Below, piece after piece: positions 24,843 to 32,804 of a stretch of 36,564 bases of DNA (position 1 is the stretch's first letter; every line of letters begins with the position of its first letter). The stretch covers positions 1 through 36,564 of the forward strand of contig CBCYMK010000016.1 of NCBI GenBank assembly GCA_965183875.1. The letters are read 5' to 3'. The position numbers and the translations under genes are program-made. The DNA comes from UBA6772 sp965183875 (GTDB lineage Bacteria; Bacteroidota; Bacteroidia; Flavobacteriales; UBA7430). The notes beneath the pieces were generated by a model, which was not told the origin of the DNA, ran no database searches, and saw nothing but the letters and a program-made list of their open reading frames with translations.

Positions 24843-26143
24843 TTACAGGCTTGAGAAATTGTAAATTCATAAACCTGCCTCCAGTCTTTCCAGTGTCTGT
24901 TATCACTCACTGTTTCATTATGCCATAGACTTATAAAAGTACCGTTTACCTTTTTTACGGAGTCCATCAATTCTTTTACTAAATATTGGGCGTCATCTAC
25001 AGGGAGCTCCATATACTCATTTAGTGTACCGTCCATTACTGCAAAAGGATGTAATAAGAGCTGTGTTTGGGTTTCCATATCTAAATCATAGAAATAAAAT
25101 GGCAGGGAAGTACCCGCTCTAAATCCAACCTGAGAAGCATAACCCATTGTATAGTCTTCTCTAATACCCAAATCTATTAATCGACGATAGCTGGTAGGAA
25201 GGTCGAGCTTTAAAAAATGTTGCCTACTGCGTATAACCTCACGTTTTGTAATCGTTTCCAGTCTTTTTATTTCTTTTGGAAGCTTATCGGAATTCTTATT
25301 TGAAGCCCAAGAAGGATGAATCCCTACCTGAACATAATCTGCCAAGGACTTAAGTAAGGTTTGAAATTTAGTACTTGTTACCGGAATATTTTTGTCGTTG
25401 TGCCCATAATCGGCTAATAAGAAAAAGTAAATTGATTGAAAACCGTACTTGCGCTGTAAATCTAATAAATACTCGAAGGTATCGTAGGGGTCTTTTTCTT
25501 TACCTAACAGCACCTTAATTCTCTGGGTTAAGCCATTGAAATCTAAATTAATCACCGAACGTAATGAAGCAGCAACATTCCTTACCAAGCCCTTCTCTAA
25601 ATAACAATAAGCGTTGTCTACATCTATTGTATTTACAAATTTGAACTCCCTTTTAGTGGCTTGAAATTCGGGGAACTTTGACTGTATAGTTGCCACCAAA
25701 TCCAATAACCAATATTCTATGATTGGTGTTTTGAGAAACCCATTTTTATAAGCGAGACTCTGCTTGGCTGGAAATCTTTGAAAACGGTCTTTTATATGTG
25801 GTAAATATTCTTCGTACCTACACAATAAGTAAAAGCTACAAGCAAAAATATCGTAAGGTAAAGCTGCGTTCTCTCCCTGTTCAAAAAACACTTTCGTCCC
25901 ATTATAAGACTTTATATTTATGGTATAATCTTGTATTCCTTTTTCGAATAATATAGCATGAGAGCTAAAAAACAACTCACTGGCTAAGGGGTTTTTAGTA
26001 TAAGACATTTTTACTCCATCAAAAGCAATAAACTCTTCTACCTGATTCGTTACCCGAACTTCAGAACCCAAAAATTGAGTAAACACCATTTTAAGTGTAT
26101 ACAAAAGTCGATGAGTAGTTTTATGTGTATAAACGAGTATCAT
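24839..26143 (-). CDS. Polysaccharide deacetylase family protein (DUF7033-type N-terminus)
   Basis: The 434-residue protein has an N-terminal domain (MILVYTHKTTHRLLYTLKMV) and LPYDIFACSFYLLCRYEEYL, then the deacetylase-like TIM-barrel starting FVNTIDVDNAYCYLEKG. The metal-binding Asp-x-Asp is in TIDVDNA, and VGIHPSW, SRQHFLK and SLWHNE supply the further His residues usual in this family. It would remove acyl groups from a cell-surface glycan or its precursor. The ATG at 26143 is preferred because its A is the last base of the wecB stop (TAATG); an upstream in-frame start would lie inside wecB. The C-terminus overlaps the FemAB-like gene by four bases. Confidence 0.85.
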   Translation of the reverse strand: MILVYTHKTTHRLLYTLKMVFTQFLGSEVRVTNQVEEFIAFDGVKMSYTKNPLASELFFSSHAILFEKGIQDYTINIKSYNGTKVFFEQGENAALPYDIFACSFYLLCRYEEYLPHIKDRFQRFPAKQSLAYKNGFLKTPIIEYWLLDLVATIQSKFPEFQATKREFKFVNTIDVDNAYCYLEKGLVRNVAASLRSVINLDFNGLTQRIKVLLGKEKDPYDTFEYLLDLQRKYGFQSIYFFLLADYGHNDKNIPVTSTKFQTLLKSLADYVQVGIHPSWASNKNSDKLPKEIKRLETITKREVIRSRQHFLKLDLPTSYRRLIDLGIREDYTMGYASQVGFRAGTSLPFYFYDLDMETQTQLLLHPFAVMDGTLNEYMELPVDDAQYLVKELMDSVKKVNGTFISLWHNETVSDNRHWKDWRQVYEFTISQACK

Positions 26144-27276
26144 TAAAGTTGTTCTAGTATTGTTTTGCAAATAAAGTGGGCACTGTTACCATCTCCAAAC
26201 AATTTAGGATACTTAAGGTTTTTAGACCTAAGTAATTCGAATGATTCTATCAAAGACTCATTTGTATTCTCAATAAGTACCGCAGACCCTTGCTCCACTA
26301 TCTCTACCCATTCAGTTTCAGAACGGAGTATCATACATGGTTTTTCAAAGAAATAAGCTTCCTTTTGCACCCCACCAGAGTCGGTAACTACCATTTCACA
26401 ATTTTTCTCTAAACTTATCATATCCATAAAAGAAGCAGGTTCAATAATTTTCAATAGAGGGTTAGTTGTAAAGGATTTTAGTTGTTCAGAACTCAAATGT
26501 AATTGTAAGGCTTTTTTCGTACGAGGATGTATCGGAAACACTACAGTTAATTGGTATTTATCAATTAAGGCTAAAATGGCATCACAAATATGTATTAATT
26601 GCGCTGAATAGTCTGTGTTTGAGGGACGGTGCATTGTAAATAATAAAAATTCATTCTTTACAAGACCATGCTTTGTAAGTATAGAATCGTTCACCTGTTT
26701 TGAAAAATGCAAAGAGTTATCGTACATAATATCTCCACAAGCGTAAACTTTAGGTTTGTCTAAAGAACAGTTTTCTTCAGTATGAACAATAGATTCTTTT
26801 TGTAGATTAGTTAACGCTGTTTGGGTTGGACAAAACAATAAGCTTGAACAATGATCAGTTAAGATTCTATTAATTTCTTCAGGCATTGCTTTATTAAAAG
26901 AACGTAAACCTGCCTCTATATGAATTACTGGAATGTGTTTTTTTGAAGCTGCTAATGCCCCGGCAAGAGTTGTATTGGTATCGCCATATACTAAAACTGC
27001 ATTTGGTTTTTCAGCAACGAGTACTTCTTCTAAATTAGTAAGTATTTCTGCCGTTTGAGCAGCATGACCTAACGCATTTAAACTAAATGAATACTTGGGT
27101 TTTGGAATCGCTAAGTCTTCAAAAAAAATGGCCGACATATTTGCATCATAATGCTGACCACTGTGAACAATCACTTCTTCTATTTGAGTAGAAAAAGACG
27201 ATTGTATTGCCCTGCTTATTGCAGCCGCTTTAATAAATTGTGGACGCGCTCCTATGAGCGTGAGTATTTTTAACAT
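26143..27276 (-). CDS. wecB: UDP-N-acetylglucosamine 2-epimerase (non-hydrolysing)
   Basis: The 377-residue enzyme interconverts UDP-GlcNAc and UDP-ManNAc, a precursor of capsule, O-antigen or enterobacterial-type glycans. It opens ILTLIGARPQFIKAAAISRA, then has HSGQHYDANMS, VYGDTNTTLAGALAASKK, HIEAGLRSFNKAMPEEINR, ILTDHCSSLLFCPT, LLFTMHRPSNTD, PIHPRTKKAL and TDSGGVQKEAYFF. These are the residues of the family active site. The ATG at 27276 fits the family; an in-frame GTG at 27291 would add five residues. It leads the leftward cluster, and its TAA is shared with the deacetylase ATG. Confidence 0.95.
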   Translation of the reverse strand: MLKILTLIGARPQFIKAAAISRAIQSSFSTQIEEVIVHSGQHYDANMSAIFFEDLAIPKPKYSFSLNALGHAAQTAEILTNLEEVLVAEKPNAVLVYGDTNTTLAGALAASKKHIPVIHIEAGLRSFNKAMPEEINRILTDHCSSLLFCPTQTALTNLQKESIVHTEENCSLDKPKVYACGDIMYDNSLHFSKQVNDSILTKHGLVKNEFLLFTMHRPSNTDYSAQLIHICDAILALIDKYQLTVVFPIHPRTKKALQLHLSSEQLKSFTTNPLLKIIEPASFMDMISLEKNCEMVVTDSGGVQKEAYFFEKPCMILRSETEWVEIVEQGSAVLIENTNESLIESFELLRSKNLKYPKLFGDGNSAHFICKTILEQL

Positions 27277-27308
27277 TGATGCCTTTTTCACAAATGTAAC
27301 GAAAAGCT

Positions 27309-27995
27309 TTATATCATTCCTTGGTCGGCAAAACTAAAATAGGATTGATCAGTAACAATTATATGATCGAGTAATTGAATATCCATAAGCTTAGCAGCCG
27401 CAGCTACTTTAGCTGTTAATTTACAATCTGCTTCACTTGCACGTAGAGTACCAGAAGGGTGATTGTGACACAATATAAGTCCGGTTGAATTTAATTCTAA
27501 GGCTTTTTTCAACAACCTCCTTATATCCACCAAAGTAGCTGTTATTCCTCCTTGACTTATATTCCATTTAGAAACTAACTTATTGGCATTGTTTAAATAT
27601 AGAACCCAAAATTGCTCTACTTCTAAATCTTCTAATAAGGGTTTCATTATATCAAACGCATCACTACTAGAAGAAATTTCGTCATATTGTTCAGCCTGGC
27701 TCAACCTACGCCTACGGCCAAGCTCTAATGCTGCCATAAGCGTTATAGCCTTAGTTTCCCCAATTCCTTTTACAGATACAAAATCTTTAAGTTGCATTTT
27801 AGCCAAAACCGATAGGTTATCGTTGGCAAGAGATAGAATTTCACTGGCTACCACCAAAGCAGATCTGTCTGGGGTTCCGGAACGAATTAATATTGCGATA
27901 AGTTCTGTATCGCTTAAAGTATCTTTCCCTTTGTGAATGAATTTTTCTCTAGGTCGGTCATTTACCGACCATGTTTTAATAGAATTTGTATACAT
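27309..27995 (-). CDS. radC: RadC/MPN-JAB domain protein
   Basis: The 228-residue protein has an N-terminal helix-hairpin-helix (FVSVKGIGETKAITLMAALE) and a C-terminal JAB1/MPN+ metalloprotease-like domain. The metal ligands are in LILCHNHPSGTLRASEAD, and the domain ends with LLDHIIVTDQSYFSFADQG. RadC was linked to DNA repair historically, but that role is doubtful; the domain suggests a Zn-dependent hydrolase. It is chromosomal, with usual length. The wecB start is 33 bases downstream on the same strand, so the two may be co-transcribed. Confidence 0.92.
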   Translation of the reverse strand: MYTNSIKTWSVNDRPREKFIHKGKDTLSDTELIAILIRSGTPDRSALVVASEILSLANDNLSVLAKMQLKDFVSVKGIGETKAITLMAALELGRRRRLSQAEQYDEISSSSDAFDIMKPLLEDLEVEQFWVLYLNNANKLVSKWNISQGGITATLVDIRRLLKKALELNSTGLILCHNHPSGTLRASEADCKLTAKVAAAAKLMDIQLLDHIIVTDQSYFSFADQGMI

Positions 27996-28031
27996 AGTTT
28001 TATTATTTTATTATAAAACTAAATATACGAA

Positions 28032-28059
28032 AAAAGCCCTCCTGAAAAGGAAGGCTTTT
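28032..28059 (-). terminator. Intrinsic terminator of rpsT
   Basis: On the minus strand AAAAGCCTTCCT (28059-28048) pairs with AGGAGGGCTTTT (28043-28032) over 12 bp with one G-T pair and a TTTC loop, followed by further T. It starts 22 bases after the rpsT stop. Confidence 0.85.
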
Positions 28060-28081
28060 AAATTTTATAAAATCTTACTAC

Positions 28082-28333
28082 TTAAAGTGCAGCAATCTTC
28101 TTAGCTAACTTAGACTTTAAGTTGGCTGCTTTATTTTTGTGAATTGTACCACGTTTTGCAAGCTTGTCGATTTTAGCGACTAAACTTGGCATAGCAGCTT
28201 CTGCAGTTGCTTTATCTTCTTCAAGACGTAAGTCTTTTAAAGAGTTACGCATTGTCTTGTGATAATACTTGTTGTTAAGAGCCTTCGGCTTATCTGAGCG
28301 AATTCTTCTTAATGTTGATTTATGATTAGCCAT
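28082..28333 (-). CDS. rpsT: 30S ribosomal protein S20
   Basis: The 83-residue basic protein begins MANHKSTLRRIRSDKPKALN and includes MRNSLKDLRLEEDKA, then DKLAKRGTIHKNKAANLKSK and LAKKIAAL. This is the S20 pattern: an almost wholly helical protein binding 16S rRNA in the small subunit. It is preceded 36 bases upstream by a tRNA-Glu gene on the same strand and may share transcription with it; a strong terminator follows. Confidence 0.96.
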   Translation of the reverse strand: MANHKSTLRRIRSDKPKALNNKYYHKTMRNSLKDLRLEEDKATAEAAMPSLVAKIDKLAKRGTIHKNKAANLKSKLAKKIAAL

Positions 28334-28368
28334 AATCTTCTACTTAGCTGTTATAATTTTTTTTATAG

Positions 28369-28440
28369 TAGTCCGTAGGGGAATCGAACCCCTGTTGCAT
28401 GGATGAAAACCATGAGTCCTAACCCCTAGACGAACGGACC
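28369..28440 (-). tRNA. tRNA-Glu (TTC anticodon), copy 1
   Basis: The minus strand folds as a cloverleaf. The acceptor GGTCCGT pairs with ACGGACT (G1-U72 wobble), the D arm is GTCT/GGAC, the anticodon stem CATGG/CCATG encloses loop TTTTCAT with anticodon TTC, and the T arm is AGGGG-TTCGATT-CCCCT. Discriminator is A and CCA is not encoded. It has its own good promoter at 28460-28490. Confidence 0.96.
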
Positions 28441-28459
28441 GTGATCCTTTTAAGGGCTG

Positions 28460-28490
28460 CAAATTTAACAAGAAATTTTTAACCCGCAAA
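28460..28490 (-). promoter_or_regulatory. Strong Bacteroidota promoter between the two tRNA-Glu genes
   Basis: On the minus strand TTTG (28490-28487), then exactly 19 bases, then TAAATTTG (28467-28460). It is the best match to TTTG-N19-TAnnTTTG in the window and lies 20 bases before tRNA-Glu copy 1. Confidence 0.75.
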
Positions 28491-28519
28491 GAATTTATAA
28501 TAAAAGAACGTTTCTTTTG

Positions 28520-28591
28520 TAGTCCGTAGGGGAATCGAACCCCTGTTGCATGGATGAAAACCATGAGTCCTAACCCCTAGACGAACGGACC
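28520..28591 (-). tRNA. tRNA-Glu (TTC anticodon), copy 2
   Basis: The 72 bases are identical to the copy at 28369-28440, including acceptor, anticodon loop TTTTCAT and T arm, and again lack an encoded CCA. The 79 bases between the copies are not repeated. Confidence 0.96.
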
Positions 28592-28618
28592 GTAGCAAAG
28601 CTTTTGCTTTAGCGAGTG

Positions 28619-28626
28619 CAAATGTA
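28619..28626 (-). promoter_or_regulatory. Candidate -7 box for tRNA-Glu copy 2
   Basis: On the minus strand TACATTTG (28626-28619) matches TAnnTTTG, 27 bases before the tRNA 5' end. No TTTG lies at the -33 distance. Confidence 0.5.
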
Positions 28627-28734
28627 ATAAAATTTTATGCGTTTAAAAATCTAATCACATAAAAAAACACTCTTTTTTAGCACAATTTAAATTCTGCTAA
28701 AGACGAGCGATGTAAAACACTCGTCTTCTATTCT

Positions 28735-30210
28735 TTAGTAAGCTTTTGCAAATAATACACGCTTACTCGAAGGTGCGCCAGTAAGAATACACTTACCCTG
28801 CTCCTCCTTAGCATCCAAAGGAATACACCTAATAGTTGCCTTGGTTAAATTCTTTATTTTTTCTTCTGTTTCTATTGTACCGTCCCAGTGACAAGATAAG
28901 AAGCCTGTCTTAGTATCTAAGAGTTCTTTAAAGCGCTCAAAATCGTCCACCTCTGTAATGTGCTCATCTCTATAGTTAAGCGCAGTACTAAATAGATTTT
29001 CTTGAATCTCCTCGAGCAAAGCAGGAACCGCTGACTCTACATCACCCATTGCCATAATTTGCTTTTCGAGTAAATCTCTTCGAGCAACCTCTACAGTTCC
29101 GTTTTCTAAATCTTTAGGCCCTATAGCAATACGCACAGGCACCCCTTTCATTTCGTATTCGTTAAATTTCCAGCCTGGCTTAAAGCTTGTACGGTTGTCG
29201 TATTTTACAGACACCCCTTTTGCTCTTAAGGCACTCATCAACTCGTTTGCCTTTTCGTTTATCTGCTCTAATTGCTCATCATTTCGGTGAATAGGCACAA
29301 TAACAACTTGCCAAGGTGCTAAGTTCGGAGGTAAAACCAAACCTTTATCGTCAGAGTGCGTCATTACTAAAGCACCCATTAAACGTGTAGACACTCCCCA
29401 TGAAGTTGCCCATACATATTCTTGCTTTCCTTCTTTAGGTTGAAATTTCACATCGAATGCTTTCGCAAAATTCTGACCTAAGAAATGTGATGTTCCAGCC
29501 TGTAAAGCTTTACCATCTTGCATCAAAGCTTCAATACAATAGGTTTCTAGTGCACCAGCAAAACGTTCAGACTCAGACTTCACCCCTTTCACTACAGGCA
29601 TAGCCATAAAGTTTTGAGCGAAGTCGGCATAAACATCACACATGAGTTTCGACTCTTCTAGAGCCTCATCTTTAGTTGCATGTGCAGTATGCCCTTCTTG
29701 CCACAAAAACTCTGCTGTTCTTAAAAACAATCGTGTTCTCATTTCCCAACGAACAACATTTGCCCATTGGTTAACTAGTATTGGTAAATCTCTATAAGAT
29801 TGGATCCATTTTCTATAAGTATCCCAAATAATCGTTTCTGATGTTGGACGAACAATAAGCTCCTCTTCTAACTTAGCATCTTCATCTACAACAACACCCT
29901 TACCATCTGGGTCGTTTTTTAAACGGTAATGCGTAACAACTGCACACTCCTTAGCAAAACCATCTACATGAGAAGCTTCCTTACTAAAATACGACTTCGG
30001 AATAAACATTGGAAAATAGGCATTTACATGCCCTGTTTCTTTGAATTTTTTATCGAGTTCGGCCTGCATCTTCTCCCAGATTGCGTATCCGTAGGGCTTT
30101 ATAACCATACAACCACGTACACCTGAGTTTTCTGCTAAATCAGCCATTACAACTAATTCGTTATACCATTTCGAGTAATCTTCCGTTCTGGAGGTGAGTT
30201 TCTTTGCCAT
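28735..30210 (-). CDS. proS: Prolyl-tRNA synthetase (archaeal/eukaryote-like type)
   Basis: The 491-residue class II synthetase charges tRNA-Pro. It begins TSRTEDYSKWYNELVVMADL and AENSGVRGCMVIKPYGYAIW, with motif 1-2 sequences including VRPTSETIIWDTYRKWI, NQWANVVRWEMRTRLFLRTA and EFLWQEGHTAHAT, and motif 3 SWGVSTRLMGALVMTHSDDK. A C-terminal zinc-binding-like extension ends SSKRVLFAKAY with the terminal Tyr, the mark of the archaeal-type ProRS widely found in Bacteroidota. Length fits this type, not the long bacterial type with an editing insertion. Confidence 0.96.
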   Translation of the reverse strand: MAKKLTSRTEDYSKWYNELVVMADLAENSGVRGCMVIKPYGYAIWEKMQAELDKKFKETGHVNAYFPMFIPKSYFSKEASHVDGFAKECAVVTHYRLKNDPDGKGVVVDEDAKLEEELIVRPTSETIIWDTYRKWIQSYRDLPILVNQWANVVRWEMRTRLFLRTAEFLWQEGHTAHATKDEALEESKLMCDVYADFAQNFMAMPVVKGVKSESERFAGALETYCIEALMQDGKALQAGTSHFLGQNFAKAFDVKFQPKEGKQEYVWATSWGVSTRLMGALVMTHSDDKGLVLPPNLAPWQVVIVPIHRNDEQLEQINEKANELMSALRAKGVSVKYDNRTSFKPGWKFNEYEMKGVPVRIAIGPKDLENGTVEVARRDLLEKQIMAMGDVESAVPALLEEIQENLFSTALNYRDEHITEVDDFERFKELLDTKTGFLSCHWDGTIETEEKIKNLTKATIRCIPLDAKEEQGKCILTGAPSSKRVLFAKAY

Positions 30211-30341
30211 TTGTCTCTATAGAAATTGGAATAATATTTGCTACCTTAGCTTCATTATAAAGCATTGCAAAGCTATGAAATAATGGCTTACAATGAATTT
30301 CTTTATACATAAATCCAAACATCCATTTATCATTAAATACT

Positions 30342-30346
30342 GGAGG
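30342..30346 (+). promoter_or_regulatory. Shine-Dalgarno-like GGAGG before the Tyr/Gly/Asn-rich gene
   Basis: GGAGG lies eight bases before the ATG at 30355. Most genes in this window lack such a site, as usual in Bacteroidota, so this one is worth noting. Confidence 0.5.
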
Positions 30347-30354
30347 ACTGAATT

Positions 30355-31278
30355 ATGAAAAATTTTCTTACAATAATTGTATTGAGCTTCACCATTTGCT
30401 CACTTAGCACAAATGCTCAAGACAACCAGAAATGGTACGCCGACGATATTTACTACAGCCCCGAAGAAAAGGATATAAACTACCTCGAAGTACTTTTTGA
30501 AGAGGAAGAAGAATACTACGAACACCTTGATAGCACAGAACAATACTACGAAGACAATATGTCTTACTCTATGCGTATTAGTCGCTTTCACAGAGATTAT
30601 TTCGGAAGTGCAGTCTCCTTTAATTACGGTTATTTTCACGACCCTTACGGATTTGATTACGGCTTTGGCTGTATGCCTATCTACCAACCTTACTACACCA
30701 ATAATTGGTACGGTGGTTATTACGGATACAACAATTTTAACTCATGGAATTCACCTTGGTTCTACAACCAATACGCTTGGAATAACCCCTATGGATACAA
30801 CTTTGCTTATGGATACGGAGGATATGGCTACGGCTATTCGCCCTACTATTTTGACACCCCATTTGTGAATTCCTCAAACACCACATACGGGCACCGTGGG
30901 AGTTTAGGTAATAATGGAATTACAAACTCAAGTACCACAGGACATAGCACCGACAATAATAGAAACCCTGGATTAGTAAGAAAAACAACCCGCACTATAA
31001 ACAAAAGTAATTACAGTACGGATACAAAAAAGACAAACTACACTCCTACACGAACAAAAAGAACTTACGAATACAATTCGTCCAGAAAGCCGAATACGAA
31101 AAGAAAATCCACTACATCAACACGATCATCAAAAACGAAGTCTACTTACAAGCGAACTTCTACGAATACAAAATCAAACTATACTCCCAATAGAAATACA
31201 AATAGAGGGGTAAACTCAAATAGTAGAAGCTCCAATATTAACCGATCGTCGTCTACCCCAAGTAGAAGACCTAGATAA
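30355..31278 (+). CDS. Secreted low-complexity protein, Tyr/Gly/Asn-rich with basic Ser/Thr tail
   Basis: The 307-residue protein has a signal peptide ending TNAQ (about residues 1-22). Three compositional zones follow. The first is acidic, to about residue 65 (YSPEEKDINYLEVLFEEEEE). The second is rich in Tyr, Gly, Asn, Trp and Pro, about 80-180 (NNWYGGYYGYNNFNSWNSPW, then YGYGGYGYGYSPYY). The last 120 residues are Ser/Thr/Asn/Lys/Arg-rich (KRKSTTSTRSSKTKS). No enzymatic motif is seen. It is probably largely disordered and outside the inner membrane. It lies six bases before the OMPP1/FadL-type gene and divergent from proS, so it may be co-transcribed with the porin. Function is unknown. Confidence 0.82.
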   Translation: MKNFLTIIVLSFTICSLSTNAQDNQKWYADDIYYSPEEKDINYLEVLFEEEEEYYEHLDSTEQYYEDNMSYSMRISRFHRDYFGSAVSFNYGYFHDPYGFDYGFGCMPIYQPYYTNNWYGGYYGYNNFNSWNSPWFYNQYAWNNPYGYNFAYGYGGYGYGYSPYYFDTPFVNSSNTTYGHRGSLGNNGITNSSTTGHSTDNNRNPGLVRKTTRTINKSNYSTDTKKTNYTPTRTKRTYEYNSSRKPNTKRKSTTSTRSSKTKSTYKRTSTNTKSNYTPNRNTNRGVNSNSRSSNINRSSSTPSRRPR

Positions 31279-31284
31279 TTTACT

Positions 31285-32739
31285 ATGTTATATAAACTAA
31301 GTATTGTTACCGCTTTAATTTTAGGATTTACAGCACAGGCTCAAAATCATATAGACGCGCTTAGATACTCTCAAGAGTCTCTTTGGGGCTCGGCAAGATA
31401 CGTCTCCATGGGTGGTGCATTTGGCGCACTAGGAGCAGACGGAAGTACTTCAAGTCAGAACCCAGCCGGGATTGCTACATTTACAAACGGGCAATTTTCG
31501 GGAAGTTTAAACTTAAGTGAATTTAATTCGAATGGATACAATTCCGAATCTTCCTTTAATTCTGAAAATTCTTTCGCAAAAAAAAATACCGCCTCTATTC
31601 CTAACCTAAATTATATAAGTGCTAATATTCTCGAGCCAGACATTGCAGGCGATTGGGACAGACTTAATTTTGGAATAGGCTATAATAAACTAGATGATTA
31701 CAATAACCACACTTATATAGAAGGAGCTAACAGCTCAAATTCTTTAAGCACCTACATCCTTAACAACGCTCAAAATACATACTACGACGATTTAGACGTT
31801 ATAGGACAACTAGCATACGCGACCTACCTAATTGACACTGTAGGAAATGAGCTAACTTACGAGAGTCCTCTAGAGGGACTTATAAGCAGGACCCAATCCT
31901 ACAAAAGCACTACATCTGGAAGTAAAAATGAATTTTATTTAAGCTTTGGTACTGCCTACCAAAACAAACTATTTCTAGGGGCAACTATTGGCTTGCCTAG
32001 TATAGAATACCGTGAAAAAACGACTATTAGTGAAAATAACTTCAATGTATTTAAAAGCTCTGAAAGTCCTTTAGTATCCTTCGACTACACGAGTAATTTA
32101 TACGTGGAAGGGTCTGGTATAAATTTAAAACTAGGTTTAATCTACAAAATAGATGATGCCATTCGTTATGGCTTTGCACTACATACACCTACCTACTACG
32201 AGATACACGAAGAATATTCTTCCTCTATGAGTACCGCATTTAATGACTCTACACACTCTGCAGAATCGTATTTAGGACTTTTTGACTATGAGTTAAGTAG
32301 TCCCTTAAAAATAATAAACAGCTTGTCTTTTGTTTTAGGTAAAAGAGCTATTATTAGCCTCGAACATGAATATTTGGATTATTCTTTTGCGAATCTCAGT
32401 TCTGAATTCTATACGTTTGAAAACGAAAACAACGACATTAACAATTATTACGCTAGTGCCAGCAATGTAAAACTAGGGACAGAACTTAGGGTACACCCAC
32501 AACTTAGTTTACGTGCGGGATACGCTTACTACGGCAGTGCTTTGGCAAACAAATCCAAAGACACAAGCAAAGAGTATTTAACACTTGGCTTTGGAGTGAA
32601 AGTTAACCAATACTTCTTCGATTTTGCAATGATAAATTCGAGCAACTTAAATTATTTAGAAATTTATCCTAATTCTGAATCGGCAATTTTAAACAATTCT
32701 AACGGACAGTTTTTAGTCTCCGGTGGGTTTAAGTTTTAA
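31285..32739 (+). CDS. OMPP1/FadL/TodX family outer membrane protein
   Basis: The 484-residue protein has a signal peptide ending AQAQ (about residues 1-19), then DALRYSQESLWGSARYVSMG and GAFGALGADGSTSSQNPAGI. This is the Bacteroidota variant of the FadL hatch/N-terminal segment. It is followed by many amphipathic strands (LNFGIGYNKLDDY, EFYLSFGTAYQNKLFLGATI, GINLKLGLIYKIDDAIRYGF) and ends in a strand with terminal Phe (VSGGFKF), as outer-membrane barrels do. FadL-type proteins let hydrophobic molecules cross the outer membrane; the ligand here is unknown. A perfect palindromic terminator follows. Confidence 0.88.
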   Translation: MLYKLSIVTALILGFTAQAQNHIDALRYSQESLWGSARYVSMGGAFGALGADGSTSSQNPAGIATFTNGQFSGSLNLSEFNSNGYNSESSFNSENSFAKKNTASIPNLNYISANILEPDIAGDWDRLNFGIGYNKLDDYNNHTYIEGANSSNSLSTYILNNAQNTYYDDLDVIGQLAYATYLIDTVGNELTYESPLEGLISRTQSYKSTTSGSKNEFYLSFGTAYQNKLFLGATIGLPSIEYREKTTISENNFNVFKSSESPLVSFDYTSNLYVEGSGINLKLGLIYKIDDAIRYGFALHTPTYYEIHEEYSSSMSTAFNDSTHSAESYLGLFDYELSSPLKIINSLSFVLGKRAIISLEHEYLDYSFANLSSEFYTFENENNDINNYYASASNVKLGTELRVHPQLSLRAGYAYYGSALANKSKDTSKEYLTLGFGVKVNQYFFDFAMINSSNLNYLEIYPNSESAILNNSNGQFLVSGGFKF

Positions 32740-32753
32740 AAAACAATAAGCAC

Positions 32754-32787
32754 AAAAAAAGGGATTCCAATTGGAATCCCTTTTTTT
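32754..32787. terminator. Bidirectional palindromic terminator
   Basis: A7 (32754-32760), the perfect 20-base palindrome GGGATTCCAATTGGAATCCC (32761-32780) and T7 (32781-32787) lie between the convergent porin and zinc-ribbon genes, serving both. Confidence 0.9.
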
Positions 32788-32804
32788 ATATATGGTATAA
32801 AAAC

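Noticed and set aside
28340..28564. 74-codon minus-strand open frame across the tRNA region
   Set aside because: It reads through both tRNA-Glu genes and shows a repeated peptide only because the tRNAs are identical.
30700..30850. Possible tandem DNA repeat in the Tyr/Gly/Asn-rich gene
   Set aside because: The peptide is low in complexity, but codons vary and no regular DNA unit recurs.
30400..30868. Open frames in other frames of the Tyr/Gly-rich gene (both strands)
   Set aside because: The repetitive codons keep alternate frames open; the main frame has the signal peptide and the ribosome site.
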